Made by a program: the position numbers and the translations under genes. The notes below the pieces were generated by a model that made no database searches, was not told the DNA's origin, and saw nothing but the letters and a program-made list of their open reading frames with translations. A DNA stretch of 64,000 nt from assembly GCF_003339845.1 (NCBI RefSeq), contig NZ_PPTR01000011.1, forward strand, positions 61,164 to 125,163, given 5' to 3'. Origin of the DNA: Gordonibacter sp. 28C. Its GTDB lineage: Bacteria; Actinomycetota; Coriobacteriia; Coriobacteriales; Eggerthellaceae. Shown here piece by piece: positions 55,590 to 64,000 of the stretch. Numbering within the stretch: the stretch's first letter is position 1; each line of letters starts with the position of its first letter.

Positions 55590-57194
55590 ATGAGACGATT
55601 GACCGACATCGTGGGAAACGAAACGGTGCGCAGCCTGTGGGACGGCCTCGTGGCCGCATGCGGCGATCGCGAGTTCCTCCTCTTCCGCGATCGGACGGGT
55701 TCGACGTGCACGTACACGTACTGCACGTTCAACGAGGAGATAGACCGCACGGCCAACGTGTTCCTCTCCATGGGCGTGCAGGCGGGCGAGCGCGTGGCCG
55801 TGCAGCTGTGCACGTGCCCCGAGTTCATGATGTGCCTGTTCGGCCTTGCGAAGATCGGCGCCGTCATGGTTCCCATGAACGAGCAGTACCTCGTGGAGGA
55901 GGCCGCGTACGTGCTCGGGCGCACCGAGGCCTCGTGCGCTGTCGTGGAGCCGAAGTTCCTCGACCTGTACCGCGCCGTGCGCGGCAGCGGCCCGCACCTG
56001 CCCAAGGGCGTGCTGGTCGCACGAACCGACGACGATAGCGTCGAAGGCGTCGACGAGGCGCGCGCCGCCCTCGGAGGCGAGGAGTCGCTGCACGACTTCT
56101 CGCGGTTGCGCGTCGCGGCGGCGGCCGTGCTCGACGAGGCGCGCCCCCTCTGCGCCGACGACCCGGCCGAGATCATCTTCACGTCGGGCACCACCTCGCG
56201 CCCGAAAGGCGTGGTGCTCTCGCACGCGAATCTTCTGTTCAGCGGCCTGTACGGCGACTGGGAGGTCACGCTCACGAAAAATGACCGCCTGCTCACCACC
56301 ATGCCGGCCTGCCATTCCAACTTCCAGCTGGCCGCTCTCATGCCTGTGCTCACGGCGGGAGCTGCGCTCATCGTGGTTGAGAAGTACAGCGCCAGCCGCT
56401 TCTGGTCGCAGATCCGCGAGTTCAAGGCGACGGTCACGCAGTGCGTCGCCATGATGCTGCGCACGCTCATGCTGCAGCCCGAATCGCCCGACGACCGCAA
56501 CCACGCGCTGCGCGAGATACTCTACTTCCTGCCGGTGTCCGACGCCGAGAAGGAGGCGTTCGAACGACGCTTCGGCGTGTCGCTCATGAACACGTACGGG
56601 TCCACCGAGTCCGTCGGCTGGGTGCTCACCGATCCTCCCGCCGGTCCGCGGCGCTGGCCGTCGGTGGGGCGCGCGGGCTTGGGCTACGAGGTGCGCATCA
56701 TGCGAGAGGACGGTGCGGAGGGCGCGCCGGGCGAGATCGGCGAGATCCAGGTGCGCGGCGTGCGCGGACGCACCATCATGAAGGAGTACTGGGGCGATCC
56801 GGAGGCCACGGCCCGCACGTTCACGGAGGACGGCTGGCTGAAAACCGGCGACAAGGGCTACGTGGACGAGCACGGCTGGTTCTTCTTCGTCGACCGCAAG
56901 GTGAACATGATCAAGCGGGCGGGGGAGAACATCTCCACCACTGAGTTGGAGAACGTCCTGGTCGACCATCCGCGCATCGCCGAAGCCGCCGTCATCGGCG
57001 TGCCCGACCCCATCCGCGACCAGGCTGTGAAGGCGTTCGTGCTGCCGGTTTCCGGCGCGCGTATCACCGAGGAGGAGGTGCTGGCCTTCTGCGAGGAGCA
57101 TATGGCGGGGTTCAAGGTTCCCTCGTACGTGGAGATCGTGGACAGCTTCCCGCGCACCTGTTCGATGAAGATAGAAAAGCGGTTGTTGAAGTGA
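55590..57194 (+). CDS. Acyl-CoA ligase, AMP-forming (CaiC-like)
   Basis: A 534-residue adenylate-forming enzyme that activates an acid with ATP and CoA. The phosphate loop IIFTSGTTSRPKGVVLSH lies near residue 195, MNTYGSTESVGW near 335, and the C-terminal TGDKGYVDEHGWFFFVDRK and the late lysine in CSMKIEKRLLK are present. The opening TDIVGNETVRSLWDGLVAAC resembles CaiC. I start at the ATG at 55590 with GGAG nine bases upstream; an ATG at 55542 is possible but would begin within a few bases of the repeat. Confidence 0.9.
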   Translation: MRRLTDIVGNETVRSLWDGLVAACGDREFLLFRDRTGSTCTYTYCTFNEEIDRTANVFLSMGVQAGERVAVQLCTCPEFMMCLFGLAKIGAVMVPMNEQYLVEEAAYVLGRTEASCAVVEPKFLDLYRAVRGSGPHLPKGVLVARTDDDSVEGVDEARAALGGEESLHDFSRLRVAAAAVLDEARPLCADDPAEIIFTSGTTSRPKGVVLSHANLLFSGLYGDWEVTLTKNDRLLTTMPACHSNFQLAALMPVLTAGAALIVVEKYSASRFWSQIREFKATVTQCVAMMLRTLMLQPESPDDRNHALREILYFLPVSDAEKEAFERRFGVSLMNTYGSTESVGWVLTDPPAGPRRWPSVGRAGLGYEVRIMREDGAEGAPGEIGEIQVRGVRGRTIMKEYWGDPEATARTFTEDGWLKTGDKGYVDEHGWFFFVDRKVNMIKRAGENISTTELENVLVDHPRIAEAAVIGVPDPIRDQAVKAFVLPVSGARITEEEVLAFCEEHMAGFKVPSYVEIVDSFPRTCSMKIEKRLLK

Positions 57195-57284
57195 CCTGCG
57201 GGATGGCCGCGGGCGTCGGCTGCGGCCGACCTTCGGCGAATGCGGCAGAGGTTCTGATGCGGGGACGTACGAGTGATCCTGGTG

Positions 57285-57303
57285 AATAGGCACCCTTTAG
57301 GTG
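57285..57303 (+). other. Small hairpin just before a ribosome site
   Basis: AGGCACC and GGTGCCT around CTTTA, some 20 bases before the start of the MaoC-type gene and immediately upstream of its ATAAGGAG. It could modulate translation. Confidence 0.45.
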
Positions 57304-57326
57304 CCTGGGAGATAAGGAGACGGAAT

Positions 57327-58199
57327 ATGGCAATCAGCACAGAAATCGTGGGCAAGGAGTTCGGGCCGTTCGTGCGGGAGTACACGTTCAAGGACCTGGA
57401 GATCTGCGCCCTCGGCTGCAACGCGGGCTACGACGGCAAGACCGACCTGGAGTACGTCAACGAGTATGACGCGGCGAACCCCGACCTCAAGGTGCTGCCC
57501 ATCTTCGGCGTGCCGCTGACCGTGCACGAGGAGATGACGCGCACGCTGGACTACGGTTACAACTACGACGGCTCGCTGCACTACGGCTTCGAGATCAAGC
57601 TGCACGCGCCCTTCAAGATGAACGACCGCATCGAGACGTTCGTCACCCAGGATGCGCTGTACGACCGCGGCGAGGGCCGCGGGTGCCTGTCGAAGCAGAC
57701 CGGGCGCTCCTTCTCCTCCGACGGCACGCTCTTGTGCGAGACCGAGACCTGGGACGTGTGCATCTACGACGGCGGCTGGGGAGGCCCCAAGCCCCCGAAG
57801 GACATCGTCGAGATGCCCGACCGCGCGCCCGACGCCGTGGTGGAGGAGACCATGCCGCTCAACATGCCGCTGATCTACCGCCTCATGGGCGATTGGCACC
57901 AGCAGCACATCGACTTCGCCTACACCGAGCAGACCGGCCTCGCGCGCCCCATCGCGCACGGCGTGAGCCTGGGCGGCTTCACGATGCGCCATATCATCAG
58001 CTCGTTCTTCCCGGGCGATCCGGAGCGCATGAAGCGCTTCAAGACCCGCATCACCTCGCCGGTGCTGCCGGGCACCACGCTGCAGACCCGCATGTGGAAG
58101 GTGGGCGAGAACGAGATCCGCTTCCAGCTGGTCGACGCCGACGTGGACGAGACGGGTGCCAAGCCCCACCTGAACTTCGGCATCTGCACCTGGGAGTAG
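57327..58199 (+). CDS. MaoC-type (hydratase 2-like) hotdog dehydratase
   Basis: A 290-residue protein with two hotdog-fold halves. The C-terminal half has the hydratase-2 signature MGDWHQQHIDFAYTEQTGLA with PIAHGVSLGGF, whose Asp and His are catalytic in (R)-specific enoyl-CoA hydratases. The N-terminal half (FGPFVREYTFKDLEICALGC, FGVPLTVHEEM) is the substrate-binding, non-catalytic partner, as in the eukaryotic MFE-2 hydratase. ATAAGGAG precedes the ATG. It should hydrate or dehydrate an acyl-CoA made by the ligase or transferase upstream. Confidence 0.85.
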   Translation: MAISTEIVGKEFGPFVREYTFKDLEICALGCNAGYDGKTDLEYVNEYDAANPDLKVLPIFGVPLTVHEEMTRTLDYGYNYDGSLHYGFEIKLHAPFKMNDRIETFVTQDALYDRGEGRGCLSKQTGRSFSSDGTLLCETETWDVCIYDGGWGGPKPPKDIVEMPDRAPDAVVEETMPLNMPLIYRLMGDWHQQHIDFAYTEQTGLARPIAHGVSLGGFTMRHIISSFFPGDPERMKRFKTRITSPVLPGTTLQTRMWKVGENEIRFQLVDADVDETGAKPHLNFGICTWE

Positions 58200-58312
58200 T
58201 TGATTCCGCCGTTCTGCCGAACGGCGGAACGAATCGACGCTGAGGGATTCTCCCGGTTGGAGATCCCTCGCCTCGCTCCGCTTGCTCAGCATGGCGGGGA
58301 GCGGGCTCCGGC

Positions 58313-58430
58313 TTGTCATCCTGAGCGGAGGCCGCAGGCCGGAGTCGAAGGATCTTCGAGGATGGAACCCTTTCCGTAATCGAAGATCCTTCGACTCCGA
58401 CGGCTTCGCCGCCTCCGCTCAGGATGACAA
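58313..58430. repeat. Intergenic hairpin repeat, copy 4
   Basis: TTGTCATCCTGAGCGG at the left and CCGCTCAGGATGACAA at the right, with the GTCGAAGGATC inner arm. A degraded right half lies just before it (58246-58296). Confidence 0.9.
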
Positions 58431-58555
58431 TCGGCAAGGCGCTGGCGCTCGTACGCGTCAGGCGATCCCCGTAGGGGCGGCCTGCTGGCTGCGGCTGCCC
58501 CCGCGAGACCCCGCGAACCGGGGTCTCACATCACGAGACTTAAGGCGGTAACACC

Positions 58556-59965
58556 ATGATCGAGAACGTAAAAGGACTCACGCAGGTGGCAAGCCCTCCC
58601 GCGGCAACCGACGCGAAGCAGATCGGCGAGGAGGTGGTCGGCGCCACGAAGCGCGTCGTGAAGAAGACGCTCGACGACGTGTCCATGACGCCCTTCCTGC
58701 GCAAGATCACGTTCTTCGCGAGCGGCGGCGCGTTCCTCGACGGCTACGTGCTCTCGCTCATCGGCGTGGCGCTCACGCAGATCGTGCCCGCCTTCTCGCT
58801 CTCAACCGAGCAGAGCGCCCTCATCGGCGCGTCGGTGCTCGTGGGCATCTTCTTCGGCACTATCCTGGGCGGCTACGTCACCGACCGCATCGGCCGGCGC
58901 AAGATGTTCATCGCCGACGTCGTGGCCATCTGCCTGTTCTCGCTGTGGAGCGTGTTCGCCCAGGCCCCCTGGGAGCTCGTGGCAGCGCGCTTCTTCATCG
59001 GCATGTTCATCGGCGCCGACTACCCGATAGCCACCTCGCTCATCGCGGAGTTCGCCCCCAAGAAGAGCCGTTCCATCAACATGGGCATCGTGTCGGCGGC
59101 ATGGTACCTGGGCGCCACGGTGGCCGCCGTCGTGGGGTACGCGCTCTACAGTTTCGACGACGGCTGGAAGTGGATGCTGGCATCGCCCATCCCCGTCTGC
59201 ATCTTCCTGCTCGTCGGGCGCAGCGGGGTTCCCGAGTCGCCTCTGTGGCTCATACAGAAGGGGCGCACCGAGGAGGCGCACGCCGTGATGGAGCGGGTTT
59301 ACGGCATGGACGTGGAGATCGAGCAGCCCGATGCGAACGCGAAGAAGATGTCGGTGCTCCAGATATTCCGCGGCGGCTACCTCAAGCGCATCGTGTTCCT
59401 GGGCATCCTCACCCTTTGCCAGGTGGCGCCCATGTACGCCATCTACACGTTCGGCCCCGAGATCATGACCGCCTTCGGCCTGGGGGCGGGGCACGAGGCC
59501 ATCCTCGGCGAGAGCGTGGTCAGCCTATTCTTCCTTATCGGCTCCATCCCGGCCATGTTCTGGCTGAACTCCATGGGGCGCCGGCCGCTGCTCATCCGCT
59601 CGCTCGCGCTCATGGCCGTGGGCCTGGTGATCCTGGGGCTGTTCCCCGACGCGCCCGTGTTCGTGGTGGTGATCGCGTTCGGCCTGTACGCGTTCTTCAG
59701 CGGCGGTCCGGGCATCCTGCAGTGGCTCTATCCCAACGAGCTGTTCCCCACGGAGGTGCGCGCCTCGGCGGTGGGCATCGCCATCGCGTTCTCGCGCATC
59801 GGCACCGTGGTGGCCACCTATGGAACGCCCCTGTTCCTGGCCGCGTTCGGCGTGGGGCCCACCATGCTCGTGGCGGCGGGCCTCGTGCTGCTGGGCCTCG
59901 TGCTGTCGGTGTTCATGGCGCCCGAGACGCGCGGCAAGTCCCTCGACGAGACGAGCTCGCTGTAG
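58556..59965 (+). CDS. MFS transporter (sugar porter/aromatic acid type)
   Basis: A 469-residue transporter with a 45-residue cytoplasmic head and 12 helices. Motifs include GGYVTDRIGRRKMFIAD in loop 2-3, the PESPLWLIQKGR sequence after helix 6 and NSMGRRPLL in loop 8-9, the sugar-porter pattern that also covers aromatic-acid and plant-acid carriers. It closes the + strand catabolic series and differs in family from the MFS protein at 50.3 kb, so one may import and the other export. GGCGGTAACACC precedes the ATG; the ribosome site is weak. Confidence 0.9.
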   Translation: MIENVKGLTQVASPPAATDAKQIGEEVVGATKRVVKKTLDDVSMTPFLRKITFFASGGAFLDGYVLSLIGVALTQIVPAFSLSTEQSALIGASVLVGIFFGTILGGYVTDRIGRRKMFIADVVAICLFSLWSVFAQAPWELVAARFFIGMFIGADYPIATSLIAEFAPKKSRSINMGIVSAAWYLGATVAAVVGYALYSFDDGWKWMLASPIPVCIFLLVGRSGVPESPLWLIQKGRTEEAHAVMERVYGMDVEIEQPDANAKKMSVLQIFRGGYLKRIVFLGILTLCQVAPMYAIYTFGPEIMTAFGLGAGHEAILGESVVSLFFLIGSIPAMFWLNSMGRRPLLIRSLALMAVGLVILGLFPDAPVFVVVIAFGLYAFFSGGPGILQWLYPNELFPTEVRASAVGIAIAFSRIGTVVATYGTPLFLAAFGVGPTMLVAAGLVLLGLVLSVFMAPETRGKSLDETSSL

Positions 59966-60047
59966 AGGCTGTGCCGGCCCCGCCGCCAACGGGGCGGTTG
60001 GAGACCCGTTGCTTGTCCGTTTCGCCGCGCAACCCTACACTGGACGC

Positions 60048-61337
60048 ATGATGGGAATCGTCCACGATATCGAGCGAGCGGCGCGCGCCGCGGCCGCGCG
60101 CTTGCGGGAATGGGCCGCGAGGCCGTTCGGGAGCGCCTACCGGTGGGGCGTGCCCCTCGTGCTGCTCGCGGCCTTGTGCTTCGCGCTGCCCGCAGGGGCG
60201 GGCCTCGCGCTGTTCGCGCCCTTCGCCGTCGCTTTCGCCTGGAAGGCCGTGCGCGTGTCCCGGCGCATCCACCGCTTGGAATTCGTGAAGCTGGCAAGCG
60301 AGGGCGGCACCGCGCACCTCGACACCGAGGCCGACCGGTTGCAGCGCGCCTGGGTGCTGGGCTGCGTCTCCGTGGTGGGTCTCGCGGTCGCGCTGCTCGC
60401 TTTCCGCGTGGCGGTCGCCCTCGTTCCAGGAACGGAGCTCGCCGGTTCGGTCGTGCTGTACCTCGGCTTCGCGGCGGTGCTGCTCGGCGGCTTCCTTCTG
60501 TTCTACTATGTGGCGCTGCGCTTTGACAGCGGGCTTGCGCGGGGTCTGGCCAGCGTCGCGGTCACGCTTCCGGCGTTTTTCGTGATCGTGGCCCTGCTGA
60601 GCGTGCTTCTGTCCTGGGGCATGCGCATCGTGGCGGCGCTCGGCCTGTCGGCCGACACGATGATCGCCGACGGCTTCTCCTGGGTGTACGACGTGCAGCG
60701 CGTGCTGGGCTCGGCCACCAACTACTTCGTGCAGCAGGACGCCGTGGTCATTGGCGGCTCCATCGTGTTCGCGGCGCTGTTGCTGCTGCTGTACGCCTAC
60801 ACCGTGCCGTACTACTGGATGGCCAGCGTCGCGCGCTGGTTCAAGGGCCTGGGGCTGGCGGCGGTCGTGTTCTCGGGCGCCGCCATCGTGTTCGCGGGTG
60901 CATGGGTGGTCGACGTGCAGCGTTGGGCGGCGGAAAGCGGGGGCGGGCAGCTGGCGGGCGCCATCGACGCGGGCGTGCTGAGCAGCCAGGCCGCCTCGCT
61001 TTCGGGCTATCGTGCGGACGACCTCGTGGCGCTCGTGAAGGCGTTCGTGCTGCCCTACACCGTGGGCGTGTTCGTGGCGAACGCCGTGGTGGCCTACCGC
61101 AAGGCGAAGGCGAAGCGCGAAAGCGACGCAATCCTCGACGGATTCGCCCGCGAGGGCTCCGTGGACGAGGCCGCGCTGCCCGAACTGGAGAAGCGCTACC
61201 TGTACTTCGGCGGCCGTCGCACGCTCTGGGACATAGCCCTGCGCTCCATCGGCGCCGACGTGCCCCTGCCGTCGCCGTTCGCCCCGCGCAAGCTCACCTG
61301 GAAAGAGCGCCTGACGGGGGAGTTGGAGGACCGGTAG
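60048..61337 (+). CDS. Multi-pass membrane protein of unknown function
   Basis: A 429-residue protein with a short charged head and about seven to eight hydrophobic helices. It has an amphipathic stretch (VDVQRWAAESGGGQLAGAID) outside the membrane and a charged C-terminal tail of about 80 residues. No family motif was recognised. An ATG at 60048 and one at 60051 compete. A TACACT box only 12 bases before the ATG implies either a leaderless mRNA or a promoter further upstream, within the end of the MFS gene. Confidence 0.65.
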   Translation: MMGIVHDIERAARAAAARLREWAARPFGSAYRWGVPLVLLAALCFALPAGAGLALFAPFAVAFAWKAVRVSRRIHRLEFVKLASEGGTAHLDTEADRLQRAWVLGCVSVVGLAVALLAFRVAVALVPGTELAGSVVLYLGFAAVLLGGFLLFYYVALRFDSGLARGLASVAVTLPAFFVIVALLSVLLSWGMRIVAALGLSADTMIADGFSWVYDVQRVLGSATNYFVQQDAVVIGGSIVFAALLLLLYAYTVPYYWMASVARWFKGLGLAAVVFSGAAIVFAGAWVVDVQRWAAESGGGQLAGAIDAGVLSSQAASLSGYRADDLVALVKAFVLPYTVGVFVANAVVAYRKAKAKRESDAILDGFAREGSVDEAALPELEKRYLYFGGRRTLWDIALRSIGADVPLPSPFAPRKLTWKERLTGELEDR

Positions 61338-61399
61338 AGGGGAGGGCTGCATCGAAGTCGTCGCAAGGCGCAGTATTGGCAATCATGTTGTTAGAAAAG

Positions 61400-61427
61400 C
61401 AAGCCCGCTTTCCACACGGGCGCTTTC
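61400..61427. terminator. Possible terminator between convergent genes
   Basis: GCCCG and CGGGC arms around CTTTCCACA, then GCTTTCTC. It is short, so confidence is low. Confidence 0.35.
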
Positions 61428-61507
61428 TCGCCTCGGCCGGCACGCTTCAGCGCTCAAAAATTGCCGCGCTGTCGTTTCCGCCAAATCGGGCCTTTCGTGC
61501 AAGCGAT

Positions 61508-62032
61508 TTATCGCCAGGAGGGCGGAATGCTGCTCAAGGCATTTTCCACGAAAGGGCCCTTGCTCGAAGTATAGGCGTCGACGTCATGGGGATGCAGCGC
61601 AGCAGCCGCCTGCTTGACGCGCGCATATTCGTTCCGTGCCGTCTCGTTGGCCCTGAGCAGGTTGCGAAATGAGAGGTGCCGTTGGAGCTCGGCGCTGCGC
61701 ATGTCGCAAACGTAAAGATGGTGTTTCATCAGATGCGCTTTTACATCATACGAGAAGGCCTCTCGGCCTTCGATGCCCAGATTCCCCTCATGGCGATATC
61801 CCGCGCTTTCGAGAATGCGCCTCGTCTCGTCGAAGCATCCATCGATAACGACGTCGATGTCGATGATCGGCTTGGCGACAAGGCCTGGCACAGATGTCGA
61901 GCCAACGTGCTCGATAGCGAGCGCCGTGCTCCCCAAGACGCTATCAAGCTCACGTTTGATCTTTTCAAACTCGGCAGGCCAAGCGGGGTTGTATTTCTCA
62001 AGGATGATCCTATGCGCCATCATTGCCCTCAT
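61508..62032 (-). CDS. GrpB-family protein (nucleotidyltransferase-like)
   Basis: A 174-residue protein matching the GrpB/UPF0157 family: IILEKYNPAWPAEFEKIKREL, then IEHVGSTSVPGLVAKPIIDIDV, with the GS motif and the DxD pair of nucleotidyltransferase folds, and late RNLLRANETARNEYARVK. The ATG at 62032 overlaps the kinase stop (ATGA), suggesting co-translation; ATGs at 62023 and 62020 are alternatives with a better-spaced GAGGG. Such proteins occur as accessory genes, sometimes with kinases. The function is unknown. GC is lower than its neighbours. Confidence 0.85.
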   Translation of the reverse strand: MRAMMAHRIILEKYNPAWPAEFEKIKRELDSVLGSTALAIEHVGSTSVPGLVAKPIIDIDVVIDGCFDETRRILESAGYRHEGNLGIEGREAFSYDVKAHLMKHHLYVCDMRSAELQRHLSFRNLLRANETARNEYARVKQAAAALHPHDVDAYTSSKGPFVENALSSIPPSWR

Positions 62033-62595
62033 CTGGTTGGTGCGGACGTGAACAAATGCCCGAGAAGCGCTTTCAAATCGTGCAGAATGCAGGTCGTGTC
62101 TCGGGCTCCGTCCACAACGGCAAGGGGGCAGCAAAGCAATTTCTGCCAAGTGTCGTGCAGGGCTTTTCCTCGAACGGTCTCGTCGGCTGTGTCGTAGCTC
62201 TTCGCCCAGGCGATGAAATCTCGATGAGCTGCGTACATGTCCCCGCCGGCGTCGATGCGGGATCCGAACCTGCATCGCTCCCGTCTCTCGAGGCGGTCGA
62301 TCCTAACGGACGTGTTCGCCTCAATGCGCACGGCGGCATCGAACCGGGGAATAAGGGAATCGCCCCATCCGCAAAGCGATCCGCTGACAACGCTGCGCTT
62401 ATGCGAGTCAATGCTCTCGACGATCATCGCCAAGCGCTCTTCCCGTGGCCTTTTGCGTCGGAAGGGGGGATCGGTTGGGAGCCAGTAGCAGTCGTCCACA
62501 TCGATGAAGTGGCAGTCGTAGGCTTCGCTTATCGCTTCCCCCAAGGTAGTCGTTCCAGAGCCCGAGGCTCCGAAGATGTGCAGGACCTTGCTCAC
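62029..62595 (-). CDS. P-loop kinase (adenylate kinase/shikimate kinase-like)
   Basis: A 188-residue ATP-binding protein. Walker A is GASGSGTTTL (residues 9-18), followed by HFIDVDDCYW, a Walker-B-like/substrate element, and an Arg-rich lid region (RIDRLERRERCRFG). It starts with GTG at 62595 (GAAGGA upstream). It overlaps the GrpB-family gene by four bases. Small-molecule phosphorylation is expected, but no substrate can be named; related proteins are often annotated as topology-modulation or toxin-related kinases. Lower GC suggests acquisition. Confidence 0.8.
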   Translation of the reverse strand: MSKVLHIFGASGSGTTTLGEAISEAYDCHFIDVDDCYWLPTDPPFRRKRPREERLAMIVESIDSHKRSVVSGSLCGWGDSLIPRFDAAVRIEANTSVRIDRLERRERCRFGSRIDAGGDMYAAHRDFIAWAKSYDTADETVRGKALHDTWQKLLCCPLAVVDGARDTTCILHDLKALLGHLFTSAPTR

Positions 62596-62719
62596 GGCTG
62601 CGTCCTTCGTCCGATTCGGCTCGTTTCCTCGATGTCGACAGTATACGGGAACTTCGGTTGCTGGGAAGGGCGAGCCGCCCTTTCGCCTTGACGGATGCTT
62701 TCGCGCGGCTGAACAAAAG

Positions 62720-62756
62720 CGAAGCCCCCGGGTTGGTGATGACCCGGGGGCTTGGG
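62720..62756 (-). terminator. Rho-independent terminator of the crotonase gene
   Basis: On the minus strand AAGCCCCCGGGT pairs with ACCCGGGGGCTT, then CGCTTTTG. Confidence 0.85.
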
Positions 62757-62795
62757 TTCGGGCCGATCGCGGCCTGCGGATGGGTTAGCGGGAGG

Positions 62796-63581
62796 CTACT
62801 TGCCGATCCAGTTCGGCGTGCGCTTCTCGACGAAGGCGGCCGGGCCCTCGATGCCGTCGGCGGTCTTCTCCAGGAAGCGGTAGGCAGCGTCGCTGTAGCG
62901 CATGGCGTCCTCTTCGGACATCTGGTCGGCGGCGTGCACGATGTACTTCGTCCACTTCAGGGCCAAAGGCGCGTTCTTCAGACAATCCTCGGCCAGCTCG
63001 ATGGCCTTGTCCATGACCTCTTCGACCGGCACAACGTAGTTGATCAGGCCCAGCGCCTTGGCCTCGTCGGCCTTGATCTTCTTGCCGGTGAGCAAAAGCT
63101 CCATGCAGTCCTTGCGGTTGATATCTCGGGCGAGACGCACGAGGCCGCCGGTGGAGGCGATGATGCCCAGGCCCACCTCGGTGCAGCCGAACTTGGCGCG
63201 CTCGGAGGCCACCACCATATCGCAGGACAGGGCGATCTCCATGCCGCCGCCGGCCGCGGAGCCGTTGCAGGCCGCGATCACGGGCTTGGAGCACAGGCGC
63301 GCGGTCAGGCCGCCGAAGCCGTGCTCGGTCACGGTCTGGCACTCGCCGCCCTCGGAGAGCTCGGAGAGGTCCTCGCCGGCGCAGAACACCTTGCCGGTGC
63401 CGGTGACGATGATCGCGCGCACCGCGGGATCGGTCTCGGCGTTGTTCATGATGTTCTCCATGGCCTTGGAGGTCGCGCCGTTGAGCGCGTTCGCCACCTC
63501 GGGACGGTTGATGCGTATGATCAGCAAGCCGTCCTCGCGAAGTTCGGATACGACGGTGTCGGTGCCGAAGTAATCTGCCAT
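62796..63581 (-). CDS. Enoyl-CoA hydratase/isomerase (crotonase, CaiD-like)
   Basis: A 261-residue crotonase. The oxyanion-forming segments VFCAGEDLSELSEGG and NGSAAGGGMEIALSCDM are clear, and the Glu in GCTEVGLGI is at the catalytic position; LLLTGKKIKADEAKALGLIN is also typical. Only one of the two usual catalytic glutamates is evident, as in CaiD-type lyases or dehydratases. It is on the opposite strand to the CaiA/B/C-like genes but shares the pathway logic. GAGGAGCA precedes the ATG on the minus strand. Confidence 0.92.
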   Translation of the reverse strand: MADYFGTDTVVSELREDGLLIIRINRPEVANALNGATSKAMENIMNNAETDPAVRAIIVTGTGKVFCAGEDLSELSEGGECQTVTEHGFGGLTARLCSKPVIAACNGSAAGGGMEIALSCDMVVASERAKFGCTEVGLGIIASTGGLVRLARDINRKDCMELLLTGKKIKADEAKALGLINYVVPVEEVMDKAIELAEDCLKNAPLALKWTKYIVHAADQMSEEDAMRYSDAAYRFLEKTADGIEGPAAFVEKRTPNWIGK

Positions 63582-64000
63582 TGCTCCTCCTTGATTGTTT
63601 GAACCTGCGTGGATGCCGGGCTGGCGTGAGGCTGGTTCGGCCCTCGTCCCGGTTGCAGCTCGGGGGAAGGCCGTCGTGCGTTTCGCCCGCCCGGCGAACT
63701 GCCGTCCATGATGCGCCTCGCGCGCAAGGCGCGCATCGCAAGGCGCGCGGTAATTCCCCGATACTCAAAAACGCGGCATCGCAAGAAAATAAGTAGCGGC
63801 GTCACCACGTGCTTTGGCGATGCGGGGGAGGGGCTTTCCACCTTGCGCCGCATGGGCCTCGCAGCGTTCGAGCGGGGGGTGTTTCTATAGTTTTGTCAAC
63901 TCATCTTTTCACGCTTTCCTAGAGAAGCAGGGCATGCTGACGCGAGCCCTGCGATAGGGCCTATTGAGACGGAGCGCGCCGGCCAACTCTCAGGACGGGG
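63582..64000. promoter_or_regulatory. Upstream region of the crotonase gene to the window edge
   Basis: No gene is supported here. It contains TCGCAAGAAAATAAGTA (63779-63795), near-identical to the element in the LuxR/MFS control region, and a hairpin GCAGGGC/GCCCTGC (63925-63950). A gene may begin beyond the right edge. Confidence 0.5.

Noticed and set aside
63521..63853. Frames on both strands upstream of the crotonase gene
   Set aside because: Low-complexity Arg/Pro/Ser composition and no start signals; the region looks regulatory.

Overview
The window comes from a high-GC anaerobic gut actinobacterium, most likely Eggerthellaceae (Eggerthella or Gordonibacter type). The basis is the gene style: soluble DMSO-reductase-family molybdoenzymes with ferredoxin-like partners, a membrane-spanning LuxR regulator next to an MFS transporter, secreted proteins with LPXTG-like tails, and CaiA/B/C/D-like CoA genes. 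The genus is inferred. I found no tRNA, rRNA, CRISPR array or intact insertion sequence.

Region 1 (1-7071) reads like one tightly packed operon. It holds the end of a GlpA-like flavoprotein, a second FAD oxidoreductase fused to a DUF1667 domain, a complete BtuCDF/FecBCD-type importer, a TiaS-like DDTD protein, an ExbB/TolQ-like proton channel and a DUF2149 protein with an ExbD-like membrane aspartate. An archaeal-looking proton-channel pair coupled to an importer in a monoderm is the best candidate here for an undescribed system. Region 2 (7.3-14.6 kb) has a small membrane protein, a cysteine synthase broken by a one-base frameshift, and two exported proteins, the larger with a BspA-like leucine-rich array and FIVAR-type repeats.

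Region 3 (14.9-25.1 kb) has a 2-hydroxyacid dehydrogenase, a LysR regulator, a soluble molybdoenzyme/ferredoxin pair followed by GntP-family and NCS1-family transporters, a small zinc-ribbon protein, a MITE-like inverted repeat and a membrane-anchored C39-like protein that has lost its catalytic residues. Region 4 (25.5-34.1 kb) is biosynthetic: serC, then ilvD-ilvB-ilvN-ilvC behind a T-box-like attenuator, then serA. leuA (45.1 kb) belongs to the same pathway.

Region 5 (34.2-39.2 kb) is an island of visibly lower GC between serA and a large GLUG-repeat surface protein. It has a LysR gene preceded by a run of 12 G, a perfect inverted repeat upstream of the enzyme genes, a pyrogallol-transhydroxylase-like molybdoenzyme without the N-terminal FeS cysteines, and its ferredoxin subunit with a transthyretin/Cna-B-like tail. 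A perfect 33-bp palindrome follows.

Region 6 (46.9-63.6 kb) has an aldehyde dehydrogenase, a 12-TM LuxR regulator divergent from an MFS transporter, and a catabolic series: alpha/beta hydrolase, acyl-CoA dehydrogenase, CoA transferase, acyl-CoA ligase, MaoC-type hydratase, second MFS transporter and, on the other strand, a crotonase. Together these could import an acid or ester, activate it with CoA, and reduce, hydrate or dehydrate its side chain. Four copies of a roughly 120-bp hairpin repeat (TGTCATCCTGAGCG family) lie between genes, three of them in this cluster.
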